Shown here: piece by piece, positions 18,756 to 30,079 of the stretch
Position numbering within the stretch: position 1 is the stretch's first letter
How the letters are laid out: each line of letters begins with the position of its first letter
Source of the DNA: JBKQHQ01 sp052148715
GTDB taxonomy: Bacteria > Pseudomonadota > Alphaproteobacteria > Rhizobiales > Xanthobacteraceae
Assembly: GCA_052148715.1 (NCBI GenBank)
Contig: JBKQHQ010000052.1
Location: 7,147-71,146, forward strand
DNA length: 64,000 nt
Direction of reading: 5' to 3'
Translations under genes and position numbers: made by a program
The notes under the pieces: generated by a model
Told to the model about the DNA's origin: nothing
What the model saw: the letters and a program-made list of their open reading frames with translations, nothing else
Database searches by the model: none

Positions 18756-18798
18756 TCAGAAATGGATTTTGGGGGCCTGCTTTCTGACCACTGATTAC
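18745..18798. repeat. Dispersed palindromic element, copy B
   Basis: Arms 18745-18762 and 18781-18798 are reverse complements at 16 of 18 positions around an 18-base spacer. The left arm contains the family core (AATCGGAAATCAGTGATCAG here). It lies at the convergent junction of the DMT transporter and DUF1178 genes and contains the transporter's stop codon. As RNA it would form a bidirectional 3'-end hairpin. Confidence 0.78.
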
Positions 18799-18810
18799 TG
18801 ATACCTGGAG

Positions 18811-19323
18811 CTAGTTTCGCTCGTCGGGGAGCACCGGCAAGGGGTGAAATTCAATGCCCTCTTCGGCGAGCGCTTTGGCATCGTCGGGTGAGGCCTCCCC
18901 GTAGATCGAGCGATGCTCGGTGTCGCCATAGTGCATCTTGCGAGCTTCGTCGGGAAATTTGGGGCCGACATAGTCGGCATTCCGCGTCAGGTGATCGCGC
19001 AGCTCTTTCAGCTTCTTGCGGAACTCGATTTCCTGGGGCGAGATCATAGCCACCGGCGTTCTGTCCTCGCCGGCGGAGGCAGCGGCGACGGCCGTCGGCG
19101 CCGCCATTTCTGTCGCCGCCGGTTTGACCACCTCGTGCGACGGCACCCTGGGCTTGCGGGTGCGCGTAAGCGAAGGCGCCATGATCGCCTTGGCGACTTT
19201 GGTCGAGCCGCAGAGCGGGCACGCAACAAGCGCGCGCGCGGCCTGCGTGTCGTAGGCGGCCGAGCTTGGGAACCAGCTCTCGAAGGTGTGCCCGCGTTTG
19301 CAGGCGAGGGCGTATTTGATCAT
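18811..19323 (-). CDS. DUF1178 family protein
   Basis: 170 residues. Starts MIKYALACKRGHTFESWFPSS, with a zinc-ribbon-like Cys arrangement (C8 and the later CPLCGS) and the C-terminal block FPDEARKMHYGDTEHRSIYG, which defines DUF1178. The central Ala/Thr-rich stretch is a variable linker. Function unknown. The ATG at 19323 overlaps the stop of the nitrilase gene (ATGA), so the two are translationally coupled. Order comF-grxC-nitrilase-DUF1178 is conserved in relatives. Confidence 0.92.
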   Translation of the reverse strand: MIKYALACKRGHTFESWFPSSAAYDTQAARALVACPLCGSTKVAKAIMAPSLTRTRKPRVPSHEVVKPAATEMAAPTAVAAASAGEDRTPVAMISPQEIEFRKKLKELRDHLTRNADYVGPKFPDEARKMHYGDTEHRSIYGEASPDDAKALAEEGIEFHPLPVLPDERN

Positions 19324-20201
19324 GAAGGCTGCTTGACTGCATGCAAGTGAGCCGGCTCCGCCATCGGCTCCACCAGCTTGAATCGCCGTCCGTGCTGCAG
19401 CGAGGGAATGCGCCCGCGCGCCGCAACCACCTCGGCCGGGTCGATCTTCGCCCACACGATGCCGGGCTCGGTTCCGCCCTCGGCGAGGATACGGCCCCAG
19501 GGGTCAACGATCAGTGAATGGCCGAACGTCTCGCGACCGCTGGCATGCGTCCCACCTTGCGCCGCGGCCAGCACGTAGCAGCCGTTCTCGATGGCCCGGG
19601 CGCGAACGAGCACATGCCAATGCGCCTCGCCGGTCTGCCGCGTGAAGGCAGACGGGATGCTCAGATACGAGGCGCCGGCTTCTGCCAGCGCCCGATAGAG
19701 CGAGGGAAAGCGAAGATCATAGCAGATGGTCAGGCCGAGCCGGCCCCACGGGAGATCCGCAGCGGCCGCGACCTCGCCCGCGCGATAGGTGCGCGATTCC
19801 CGATAGCTCTCGCCGTCGGCGAGATCGACGTCGAACATATGGATCTTGTCGTACCGGGCAACGATCTCACCGTGCGGGTCGATCAGGAACGAGCGGTTGG
19901 CAGCCTTGTCGGCGGACAGCTTGATCGCAAGCGAGCCGATATGCAGATAGAGCGCAAGCTTGCGCGCGCGCTCGCGCAGCGCTGCGAGTATCGGGTCGAG
20001 CTCTTCCTCGACGATGTTGGCAAACAAACGATCGCGGTTAACCAGGATGTTGGTCATCTCCGGAGTTTGCACGTAGTCGGCGCCGCGCTTCTTGGCTTCG
20101 TCGACCAGGCGCACCGCATCGGCGAGATTACCCGTGGGCTCGAGGCCCGAGCGCATCTGGATCAAGGCGGCGTTGAAGGTCGCGCTCCCGCCGGAACTCA
20201 T
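19320..20201 (-). CDS. Carbon-nitrogen hydrolase (nitrilase superfamily, Nit-type)
   Basis: 293 residues. The catalytic triad is visible: Glu in VQTPEMTN, Lys in ARYDKIHMFDVDL, Cys in LTICYDLRFPSLYR. The FDVD-DGESYRES and RAIENGCYVLAAAQGG blocks fit the Nit1/Nit2 branch, which repairs deaminated glutathione or hydrolyses omega-amides. Cytoplasmic. It overlaps grxC upstream by four bases and DUF1178 downstream by four, so all three are coupled. Neighbouring glutaredoxin makes the deaminated-glutathione role attractive, but this is inference. Confidence 0.92.
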   Translation of the reverse strand: MSSGGSATFNAALIQMRSGLEPTGNLADAVRLVDEAKKRGADYVQTPEMTNILVNRDRLFANIVEEELDPILAALRERARKLALYLHIGSLAIKLSADKAANRSFLIDPHGEIVARYDKIHMFDVDLADGESYRESRTYRAGEVAAAADLPWGRLGLTICYDLRFPSLYRALAEAGASYLSIPSAFTRQTGEAHWHVLVRARAIENGCYVLAAAQGGTHASGRETFGHSLIVDPWGRILAEGGTEPGIVWAKIDPAEVVAARGRIPSLQHGRRFKLVEPMAEPAHLHAVKQPS

Positions 20202-20473
20202 GCCGGCTGTCCCTGCGCACCCGCCAGCAGCGGATCGAGCCGTCCTGCCTCATCGAGCTCGTACAGATCGTCGCAGCCGCCGATGTGACTTGCGCCGATG
20301 AAGATCTGCGGGACCGTCGTGCGACCATTGGCAAGTTCGACCATCTTTTGCCGACCTTCCCGGTCGCCGCTCACGTCGATTTCGGTGAATACCACGCGCT
20401 TCTGCTCGAGCAGTGCCTTCGCCGAAGAACAATAGGGACAATAGCGCGTCGTATAGATCACCACGGGAGCCAT
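20198..20473 (-). CDS. grxC: Glutaredoxin 3
   Basis: 91 residues. The dithiol active site is YCPYC at residues 11-15, followed by TVPQIFIGASHIGGCDDL, with the cis-Pro and glutathione-binding GGCDD. A glutathione-dependent thiol-disulfide reductase in the cytoplasm. The ATG at 20473 was chosen because the domain starts there (MAPVVIYTTRYCPYC); the upstream in-frame sequence belongs to the comF region in another frame. Operon with comF (26-base gap) and the nitrilase gene. Confidence 0.96.
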   Translation of the reverse strand: MAPVVIYTTRYCPYCSSAKALLEQKRVVFTEIDVSGDREGRQKMVELANGRTTVPQIFIGASHIGGCDDLYELDEAGRLDPLLAGAQGQPA

Positions 20474-20499
20474 GCGAATACCTTCGGCGGACGAATGAC

Positions 20500-21291
20500 T
20501 TATATGTGAGTCCGCACGGTTTCGACAACCCGGGCGAATACCAGGACGTCGACTTTTGCAGCCCCCGCACGCAGCAGGGCTCGGGCACACGCATTCGCGG
20601 TGGCTCCCGAGGTCAGGACGTCGTCGATCAAGATGAGGCGCCGGCCGGCCACCTCGGTCCGCCGCTCGGCAGGTACGCGAAAGGCCCCTTGCACGTTGTC
20701 GGCCCGCTGCGACTTCGACAATCCGACCTGCTGGACGGTCGGCTTGATGCGCGCCAGCGCCGAATGGGCGACCGCGACACCCGTCCGGTCGGCGGCGATG
20801 GCCTTGGCGAGTGCCGCGGACTGGTTGAACCGCCGCGCCCATAGCCGCCGCCAATGCAGCGGAACCGGAATGAGCGCGTCGCAATCCTCCAAGAGCTCAT
20901 GGCCGGCGCGAGCCATCCAGCGCCCCATGGTCGGTGCGAGGTCGAGCCGGTCGCCGTATTTCAGCGCGTGCACCAGAGCGCGGGCGACATCGTCGTAGCG
21001 CACCGCAGCTCGGGCCCGATCGTATGCAGGGGGATTGGCGATCGCCTCCATCGACAGGAGGCCTTGCCCGGAATCATAGGCGAACGGGATGCCGAGCCGT
21101 GCACAGTAGGGTGGCGCGATGAACGAGAGCTTGGACCAGCAGGCGGCGCAGAGCGCGCCGTCGGCCAGAGGCTCGCGGCATGACGGGCAAAGCGGCGGCA
21201 AGGCGAGGTCCAGGGCTCCCCGCAAGCCAGCACGCCAGGCGCGGCCGACATGCGCCGCGTGTGAGCTCCAACCTGCCTTCGTTGACTGCAT
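20500..21291 (-). CDS. comF: ComF family phosphoribosyltransferase-like protein
   Basis: 263 residues. An N-terminal zinc ribbon (LCPSCREPLADGALCAACW) precedes a phosphoribosyltransferase fold whose PRPP-binding loop is RLILIDDVLTSGATANAC. The middle part FNQSAALAKAIA matches ComF/GntX proteins. In naturally competent bacteria ComF acts in DNA uptake, and in others its role is unclear. First gene of the leftward comF-grxC-nitrilase-DUF1178 unit. Confidence 0.93.
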   Translation of the reverse strand: MQSTKAGWSSHAAHVGRAWRAGLRGALDLALPPLCPSCREPLADGALCAACWSKLSFIAPPYCARLGIPFAYDSGQGLLSMEAIANPPAYDRARAAVRYDDVARALVHALKYGDRLDLAPTMGRWMARAGHELLEDCDALIPVPLHWRRLWARRFNQSAALAKAIAADRTGVAVAHSALARIKPTVQQVGLSKSQRADNVQGAFRVPAERRTEVAGRRLILIDDVLTSGATANACARALLRAGAAKVDVLVFARVVETVRTHI

Positions 21292-21425
21292 GGTGCGATA
21301 TTGCCACGAAACTAGTCCGTCTCAATGGCGGTTCAGGAAGAGAAGTCGGGGAATGATTTGCGATCTTTGATCACCGACGGTCGCATGTGCGTGCATCGGC
21401 TTCGTTGAACGCTCGGTTTTGTTAA

Positions 21426-22973
21426 TCAACAGCTGCCCGGATCGTCGCAACGAGGCGGCGTCGGCCTCGTCGTAGCCGTCGCCTCAGCAGAGGCGGGGCT
21501 CTCCGCTCCGGCGACGACGGCGGTCACGCGCCAGCGATAGGACATCTGCGGTTTCAGCCCGGTATCACCGAAGCTCGGCCCCGCCACGCTGCCGGCTGGC
21601 ACAAATGGTCCGCCCGCGTCAGCGCGCGCAACATTGTAGCGCTCGGCTCCCCCCACCGGTGCCCAGACCAATGCCGCCGCCGTGTCCCCCGTGTCGATGA
21701 CCGCAAGCGCGGCGGGCGCCACGCCGGGCGCAGGCTGCGGCGCAGCGCTTGGCCGACTGCCCACGGTCAGCGCGTCGAGCATCGCCTTGATCGCCATGAT
21801 CTGTCGTCCCGACTTGGCGACGTAGCTGTCGTCATGGGTCAAATAGCTCCACCAATCCCAGCAGCCGTTGGGATTGGCCGGCACGAGCTCGCGGGCCTTG
21901 GCTTGCGGATAGAGCACGATGATCCGATTGGTATCGGCCCATGCGTTGAGCCCGGCCGCCGCGATAAACTTTTGGCCGATGTCGTCGATGGTCTGGAGGC
22001 AGCCGTGCAACGCGACGTGCACGCGGCACGCCATTCCGGCCGCGCAGTCCTTCGGCACGAACACATAGCCTTCATCAGCCATGCTCAGTGTGCCGGGCGT
22101 GTCGCCATGGGTGTAGCCGGCCTGGGCGAAGCTCTGCACAGTTGCGCTCAGGGCGTCCGGATTGCCCGGCTTGTTGAGGGCGCCGTAAATGTACTGGAGG
22201 ATAATGCCGGCCTGATCATAATTATTGCAGCGATCGATGAACGGACTTTGGGTGACCGGGCAGTCGTTCAGGCCCGTCACGCGAGAATCCTGGACGATCC
22301 AGGCGTGGCCTGCCCCCACCGCGGTTTGGTAGTAGAGATTGCCGCGGCCGGCAGTGCCGAGATAGTGGCCGTAAAATGCCGCCGCCGCGTCGGTCGCCGA
22401 TTTGGCGACCGTCGGATCGTTGAAGCCGTGAAAGAGATAGATTTTTTGCCGGCTCAGATTGTTAGTCGGGTCGATGTCGCCTGCCGCTGCCTTCTTATCC
22501 GCCATATCCGAATAGACGCGGAGCGGCGGCGGCGGACCTTTCATGCATGGCCCGGTCGCGGTCAGCAGCGGCAGCGTGTAGCCATTGAAGATGTCCGACG
22601 CGTCCGCTTGCGCGCAGTAGAACGGCCCTCCGGCCACCACGCCCACGCCCTTGATGACAGAGGACCAAGCGGTGCCGAATTGTACGGCCATGAAGGCGCC
22701 CGACGAGATCCCCGAGATCGAGCTTTCGGCGATGGCCGCATTGTAGGTCGGCAGCGCCGCAAGCTCGGCCCCCGTCGCGCGCGCCGTCATCGTCACGGCG
22801 CAGATCACGTTGAGGAGGACGCCGGCGAGGAGCGCACTGAGGCGCGAAGGGCCGAGCCGGGGCAGGGCGAGGCCAAATGCCAGGTGAATCCCCGCCCGCG
22901 ACGCATGGCCGCCGCGCGCGGGAGCCTGGTCCGTACGCGCTGCTCCAGTTTCGATATTTTGACGTGATCGCAT
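21426..22973 (-). CDS. Secreted poly(3-hydroxybutyrate) depolymerase with fibronectin III domain
   Basis: About 515 residues from the ATG at 22973; a TTG at 23009 is less likely. A long Arg-rich n-region and hydrophobic stretch (LSALLAGVLLNVICAVTM) suggest export. The catalytic serine is in ISGISSGAFMAVQFG, a variant lipase box; later blocks are YLFHGFNDPTV, GAGHAWIV with the catalytic His, and HGCLQTIDDIGQKF. The C-terminal 100 residues form a fibronectin type III domain. Such enzymes hydrolyse extracellular PHB or oligomers. With phaA-phaB in the same window it fits a PHB life style. It sits alone between comF and the methyltransferase, which are usually adjacent in relatives, so it is probably inserted. 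Confidence 0.85.
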   Translation of the reverse strand: MRSRQNIETGAARTDQAPARGGHASRAGIHLAFGLALPRLGPSRLSALLAGVLLNVICAVTMTARATGAELAALPTYNAAIAESSISGISSGAFMAVQFGTAWSSVIKGVGVVAGGPFYCAQADASDIFNGYTLPLLTATGPCMKGPPPPLRVYSDMADKKAAAGDIDPTNNLSRQKIYLFHGFNDPTVAKSATDAAAAFYGHYLGTAGRGNLYYQTAVGAGHAWIVQDSRVTGLNDCPVTQSPFIDRCNNYDQAGIILQYIYGALNKPGNPDALSATVQSFAQAGYTHGDTPGTLSMADEGYVFVPKDCAAGMACRVHVALHGCLQTIDDIGQKFIAAAGLNAWADTNRIIVLYPQAKARELVPANPNGCWDWWSYLTHDDSYVAKSGRQIMAIKAMLDALTVGSRPSAAPQPAPGVAPAALAVIDTGDTAAALVWAPVGGAERYNVARADAGGPFVPAGSVAGPSFGDTGLKPQMSYRWRVTAVVAGAESPASAEATATTRPTPPRCDDPGSC

Positions 22974-23184
22974 CTCGGCAACGTTAGCGCGAGCGCGATC
23001 TCGCCTCAACAGATTTTGAGTGGGACACGATATCGTTATAAGAACTCGATGTAGAAGATATTCTGTGGGCGTCTCTGTCGGGGCAGGCTTTTGGGTCCGA
23101 GCGCATGCGAAGGCAAACTCGATGCTGCGGAGCGTGCCGTTTACCCGCGATGTTCAACGACTGGTCAGAGTGTAGGTTTAATCA

Positions 23185-24096
23185 ATGTCGTCGCCCTCGC
23201 GCATCTTTGATCCGCTTTTGCTGCGCCTACGGCGGCGGCGGGCGGCGGCGCTCGGTGCCGAGACGTTTCTGATCGACCGCGTGGCGCAAGATTTGGCGGA
23301 ACGATTGTCGGTCGTGCGGCGGCGGTTCGAGCTGACCTTGGATCTCGGCACGCCAACCGACGCAGTGCGCCACGCGCTGAAAGATCACGTCGGCATGCTG
23401 ATTGCCGTTGACGCGATCGCCGAGCATCTGCGCCAAGCGAGATCGGCAGTCGCTGCGGACGCCGAGGCGCTGCCGTTTTGCGACGCCTCGGTCGACCTGA
23501 TCGTCTCAGGCCTGGCGCTGCAATGGGCCAACGATCTGCCGGGGGCGCTGTTACAGATTCGCCGCACGCTCAAGCCGGACGGTCTGTTTCTCGCCGCCAT
23601 CATCGGCGGCGAGAGCTTGACCGAATTGCGCCAGGCATTCGCCGCGGCCGAAACGGAGATCGAAGCCGGCATCTCGCCGCGCGTGGCGCCATTCGCCGAG
23701 CTGCGTGAGCTCGGCGCCCTGCTGCAGCGCGCGGGCTTCGCCTTGCCGGTGATCGATGTGGATAGGCTCACGGTCCGCTATTCGACGCCATTTGCGCTGC
23801 TGCAAGATCTTCGGCGCATGGGCGCGGGTAACGCGCTTGTCGAACGCCGCCGGACGCTCCTACGGCGGCGCACGCTGATGCGCATGGCCGACATCTATGC
23901 GGAGCGCTTCGCCGACGCCGACGGCCGCTTGCGCGCGACGTTTGATGTCGTGTGGCTTTCGGGCTGGGCGCCGCATCCCAGTCAGCAGCAACCGCTCAAG
24001 CCGGGATCGGCGCAAATGCGGCTCGCCGAGGCGCTCGGACCACGGATCAGTAATCAGAGCCCAGTGGTCAAGGGACCGCCCAATCCTGAAGACTGA
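23185..24096 (+). CDS. BioC/NDUFAF5-like methyltransferase
   Basis: 303 residues. Opening IFDPLLLRLRRRRAA resembles the conserved start of the alphaproteobacterial homologue of NDUFAF5, an arginine hydroxylase/methyltransferase-like complex I assembly factor. The SAM domain has ALPFCDASVDLIVSGLALQWANDLPGAL and IRRTLKPDGLFLAAIIGG, then the SPRVAPFAELRELGALLQRAGF helix block. Whether it works on malonyl-ACP (BioC) or in complex I assembly cannot be told. The C-terminus RISNQSPVVKGPPNPED is partly encoded by a dispersed palindromic element and is probably a secondary extension. Confidence 0.85.
   Translation: MSSPSRIFDPLLLRLRRRRAAALGAETFLIDRVAQDLAERLSVVRRRFELTLDLGTPTDAVRHALKDHVGMLIAVDAIAEHLRQARSAVAADAEALPFCDASVDLIVSGLALQWANDLPGALLQIRRTLKPDGLFLAAIIGGESLTELRQAFAAAETEIEAGISPRVAPFAELRELGALLQRAGFALPVIDVDRLTVRYSTPFALLQDLRRMGAGNALVERRRTLLRRRTLMRMADIYAERFADADGRLRATFDVVWLSGWAPHPSQQQPLKPGSAQMRLAEALGPRISNQSPVVKGPPNPED
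24048..24070. repeat. Dispersed palindromic element, solo arm (copy D)
   Basis: A 23-base stretch differing at about two or three positions from the arms of the copy at 29986-30071. No matching second arm is visible downstream, so this is a half element. It lies in frame inside the 3' end of the methyltransferase gene and encodes its ISNQSPVV residues. Confidence 0.6.
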
Positions 24097-24116
24097 CTTC
24101 AGACGACCGAGCCTGG

Positions 24117-24563
24117 CTACAGCAGGGACGTTAAATGCGCGATGAGCGGCTCGTCCGCCGGCGGCATCGGATAGTCGCGCAGCCGGTTCGGCCGCACCCA
24201 GGCCAGCGTCTGCCCTTCGCGTGGCGTGGCCATGCCGTCCCAGCGGCGGCACACATAGAGCGGCATCAACAGATGGAAGTCTTGGTAGGCGTGGCTCGCA
24301 AAAGTCAGCGGTGCGAGGCAGGCTTCCTTGACCGTGATGCCGAGTTCCTCATCGAGTTCCCGGATCAGCGTCTGCTCGGGCCGCTCGCCCGGCTCGACCT
24401 TGCCACCGGGGAACTCCCACAGGCCGGCCATCGCCTTGCCGGCCGGACGCTGCGCCAGCAGCAGGCGCCCATCGGCATCGATGAGAGCGCAAGCGGCGAC
24501 AAGAACGAGCTTGTGGCTCGCGCCAAAGGCATCAGGACCGGTAGTCACCGTTGATGGCCACAT
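24117..24563 (-). CDS. mutT: NUDIX (8-oxo-dGTP) pyrophosphohydrolase
   Basis: 148 residues. A complete Nudix box GGKVEPGERPEQTLIRELDE followed by ELGI, preceded by LAQRPAGKAMAGLWEFPGG, as in MutT. The C-terminal LAWVRPNRLRDYPMPPADEPLI matches MutT-type sanitising enzymes, which remove oxidised dGTP. It overlaps the end of argJ by 32 bases if the ATG at 24563 is used; no better start was seen. Same strand and order as in related genomes (isomerase-argJ-mutT). Confidence 0.93.
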   Translation of the reverse strand: MWPSTVTTGPDAFGASHKLVLVAACALIDADGRLLLAQRPAGKAMAGLWEFPGGKVEPGERPEQTLIRELDEELGITVKEACLAPLTFASHAYQDFHLLMPLYVCRRWDGMATPREGQTLAWVRPNRLRDYPMPPADEPLIAHLTSLL

Positions 24564-25773
24564 ATTCCTTGGTCAGGTCGCATGTGAGCACGCGGTCGCG
24601 GCCGTGCCCGAGGCCGAGCGCCACTTTCAAGGTGATTTCCGGCCTTTGCATCACCGCCGAAACGGCCGCCTCGTCGTAAGCGGGATCGCGTGCGCCCTTA
24701 TGGGCGACGCGGATATCGCCAAACCAGATCGCAAGCTTGTCGCGGTCGGCCGGCTCGCCCGCCTTGCCGACCGCCATGACGACGCGGCCCCAATTGGCGT
24801 CCTCGCCGGCGATCGCCGTTTTCACCAGCGGCGAATTGGCGATCGAGAGCGCCACGCGCCGCGCTGATTTCTTCGACACCGCGCCCTCGACAATGATCTC
24901 GACGAGCTTGCGTGCGCCCTCGCCGTCGCGCGCGACCTGCTCGGCGAGATTGCTGAGCACCGCGTCGAGCGCGGCGCGGAATTCGCCGAGCCGACGGTCA
25001 CCCGGCTGTGTGATCGTCGGCGCACCGGATGCCGCAGCCGCTCCGGTCGCAAACGCCAGCAAGGTGTCGGAGGTCGAGGTGTCGCCGTCGATGGTGACCG
25101 CGTTGAACGTGTCGACGACACCGCGTGCGATCAGCGCCTGCAACGCGGACGCCGCAATCGGGGCGTCGGTGAAGACAAAGGCCAGCATCGTCCCCATGTC
25201 GGGGGCGATCATTCCGGCGCCTTTAGCAAAGCCGTTGATCGTCACGGTCGCCTCGCCGAGCTTGGCCGTCGCGGTCGCGAGCTTGGCAAAGGTATCGGTG
25301 GTCATGATCGCCTTGGCGGCGTCAAGCCACGCCAGAGAGCTGGCGCCGGCCGCGAGGTTGCCCATCACCGCGCCGAACTTGTGCGCATCAAGCGGCTCGC
25401 CGATGACGCCGGTCGAGGCGAGGAAAACTTCGACGGCGCGGCAGCCGATCGCCTTGGCGGCAATCTCGGCGGTAAGCTTGGTCGCCGCGCGTCCGCTCTT
25501 GCCGGTGAAGGCATTCGCATTGCCGGAATTCACCACTAGCGCGCGCGCCTTGCCGGCGCCGAGCTTGTCCCGGCACCATTCGACCGGCGCGGAAGGGCAT
25601 TTCGAACGCGTGAGCACACCCGCGACCGTCGTTCCCTTGTCGAACAGGGCAAGCAGCACGTCGGTGCGGCCCTGGTAGCGAATGCCGGCGGCCGCCGTCG
25701 CCAGCCGTACGCCGCCGATTTCGGGCAGGTCGGGAAAGCGAGCAGGGGCGAGAGGGGAAATATTTGCTGCCAT
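24532..25773 (-). CDS. argJ: Bifunctional ornithine acetyltransferase / N-acetylglutamate synthase
   Basis: 413 residues from the ATG at 25773; homology starts at ISPLAPARFPDLPEIGGVRL. Diagnostic blocks: NSGNANAFTG, ASTGVIGEPLD, INGFAKGAGMIAPDMGTML and FNAVTIDGDTSTSDT. ArgJ recycles the acetyl group in arginine synthesis and is cut autocatalytically before the Thr of the (A/G)TML motif into alpha and beta chains. Here the residue before the nucleophilic Thr is Gly instead of the more common Ala. Downstream mutT overlaps; the isomerase gene is upstream. Confidence 0.96.
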   Translation of the reverse strand: MAANISPLAPARFPDLPEIGGVRLATAAAGIRYQGRTDVLLALFDKGTTVAGVLTRSKCPSAPVEWCRDKLGAGKARALVVNSGNANAFTGKSGRAATKLTAEIAAKAIGCRAVEVFLASTGVIGEPLDAHKFGAVMGNLAAGASSLAWLDAAKAIMTTDTFAKLATATAKLGEATVTINGFAKGAGMIAPDMGTMLAFVFTDAPIAASALQALIARGVVDTFNAVTIDGDTSTSDTLLAFATGAAAASGAPTITQPGDRRLGEFRAALDAVLSNLAEQVARDGEGARKLVEIIVEGAVSKKSARRVALSIANSPLVKTAIAGEDANWGRVVMAVGKAGEPADRDKLAIWFGDIRVAHKGARDPAYDEAAVSAVMQRPEITLKVALGLGHGRDRVLTCDLTKEYVAINGDYRS

Positions 25774-25894
25774 GAATGTCTCGAATAACGCGTGGCGGGC
25801 CAAGTGCGCGACCTGATCGGCGCACCGTTCCTCGGGTCAATTGACGACACTCCGCCGGGCGGGGGCGGCGACTAGGACGAACCCCTTTATCAGA

Positions 25895-26782
25895 TCATCG
25901 CTTCGGCGGGGCGCCGGGCGGCGGGGTCGGGCCGCCGCCGATGCGCTCGATCTTGGCGCCGTCGCGCAACTTACTGACATAATCGGCCTGTGCCTTGCGC
26001 ACCAAGTAGCTTTCGAGCTGGGGCTTCACCTGCTCAAAGCTCGGCACCTCGCGCTTGCGCTTGTCCTCGACCTTGATGATGTGCCAGCCGAATTGGGTCT
26101 TGACCGGATCGGAAGTCTGCCCCTTGTTGAGCTTGAACGCGACCTCGGCGAATTCCGGCACCATCTGGTCCTTGGTGAAATAGCCCAGATCGCCGCCATC
26201 CGCGGCGCCCGGATCCTTGGATTTCTGCTTGGCCAGCGCGGCAAAGTCCGTGCCCTTCTTGAGCTCGACGAGCACCGCCTTGGCGTCGGCCTCGGTCTCG
26301 ACCAGGATATGCCGCGCGTGGACCTCCTGCTCGTCGCCGATCTGCTTTGCCGCCTCGTCATAGACCTTGTGCAAAGCCGCGTCGGTCACGGCGTCCTTGC
26401 CGACCGATTGCATCAATGTGTCCATCAGCAGCCGGTTGCGCGCAAAGGTCAGCCGGCGCTGAAACTCGACGCCCTGCGCGAGCTTTTGGTCATCCGCCGC
26501 CTTGTCGACCAGCAGCATGTCGGCCAAATAGGTTATGAGATAGTCGCGGCGCGCCTCCGCCGGCAATTGCGCCAGTTGCTCGGCCATCTCCTCCTCGGCA
26601 ACGTCGACGTCGCTCTGGTGGATCTCCACGCCATTCACCTTGGCGACGACCGGATCGGTCTGGGCAAGCGTTGCCGTCGTGGGCGCGAACAGCAACACAA
26701 ATCCTGCAGCGGCACCCAGGAGGCCGATGCGCCGAGCCGGTAACGCCCGGTTCGAGCGGGCGACGTGATTGGGCGAAGTCAT
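25895..26782 (-). CDS. Periplasmic parvulin-type peptidyl-prolyl isomerase
   Basis: 295 residues. A signal peptide (ARRIGLLGAAAGFVLLFAPTTATLAQ) is followed by a SurA-like N-terminal helical domain (VAKVNGVEIHQSDVDVAEEEM) and one PpiC rotamase domain at about 150-240 with VHARHILVETEADAKAV, GGDLGYFTKDQMVPEFAE and TQFGWHIIKVED. A Pro-rich tail (GGGPTPPPGAPPKR) ends the protein. It would fold exported proteins in the periplasm. The start at 26782 fits the signal peptide. It is divergent from secA, a functional neighbour in protein export. Confidence 0.93.
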   Translation of the reverse strand: MTSPNHVARSNRALPARRIGLLGAAAGFVLLFAPTTATLAQTDPVVAKVNGVEIHQSDVDVAEEEMAEQLAQLPAEARRDYLITYLADMLLVDKAADDQKLAQGVEFQRRLTFARNRLLMDTLMQSVGKDAVTDAALHKVYDEAAKQIGDEQEVHARHILVETEADAKAVLVELKKGTDFAALAKQKSKDPGAADGGDLGYFTKDQMVPEFAEVAFKLNKGQTSDPVKTQFGWHIIKVEDKRKREVPSFEQVKPQLESYLVRKAQADYVSKLRDGAKIERIGGGPTPPPGAPPKR

Positions 26783-26955
26783 GTAACTATCCTCAAACTC
26801 AGGGGCTGATCCGTCGGTCGCGGTGGTTGGCGGGCCTTGTCGCCCAATTGCCCGCGCTTGGCAATGGTCGAGTGGGGGGCGATCTTGGCGAGAGTGTGGG
26901 CATGGACCCAGGCTTTTTGCCGGCGTTTCGAGGCATTGGGCGCGCCCCGGAGCGA

Positions 26956-26984
26956 TTGACAAGGGTGTGACCCCCTCCTATTTC
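26956..26984 (+). promoter_or_regulatory. Putative sigma-70 promoter of secA
   Basis: TTGACA at 26956-26961 and TATTTC at 26979-26984 are separated by 17 bases. The predicted start would give a secA leader of roughly 190 bases. In the leader, an 11-codon open frame beginning at the ATG at 27001 can be read. The rest of 26783-27179 shows no gene. Confidence 0.5.
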
Positions 26985-27179
26985 TCGGTTGACCTCCGCC
27001 CATGCAGCCACAGGGCGTTTTGTTTGCGCATGCGGGCTGAAAAGTGTCGCGATTTTCAACCATTTGGGGCTCAGCTCAGCCGTCGGGCAACGGGCGCCGT
27101 CGCGACGCAGATATTATATGCGGCAGGACGGCCATGCCCAATTCGAGCGTCGGCGCATGACCTCTGAAAGGATATCGGG

Positions 27180-29978
<2,799 letters not shown>

Positions 29979-29985
29979 CAGGGAA

Positions 29986-30071
29986 CAGTAATCAGAAGTC
30001 AGTGATCAGGGAATAGGGTCGGAACCAGGGGTTAAGAGGCTTTCGCCTTGATCACTGGCCTCTGATTACTG
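29986..30071. repeat. Dispersed palindromic element, copy C
   Basis: The best-preserved copy: arms 29986-30008 and 30049-30071 pair at 21 of 23 positions around a 40-base spacer. It fills the convergent junction between secA and the L,D-transpeptidase gene and could act as a bidirectional terminator-like structure. Its arms match copy D and the core of copies A and B. Confidence 0.82.
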
Positions 30072-30079
30072 ACGCCTGA

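Noticed and set aside
21834..22967. 377-codon plus-strand frame opposite the PHB depolymerase
   Set aside because: No ribosome binding site, no family pattern, and the opposite strand encodes a clear enzyme.
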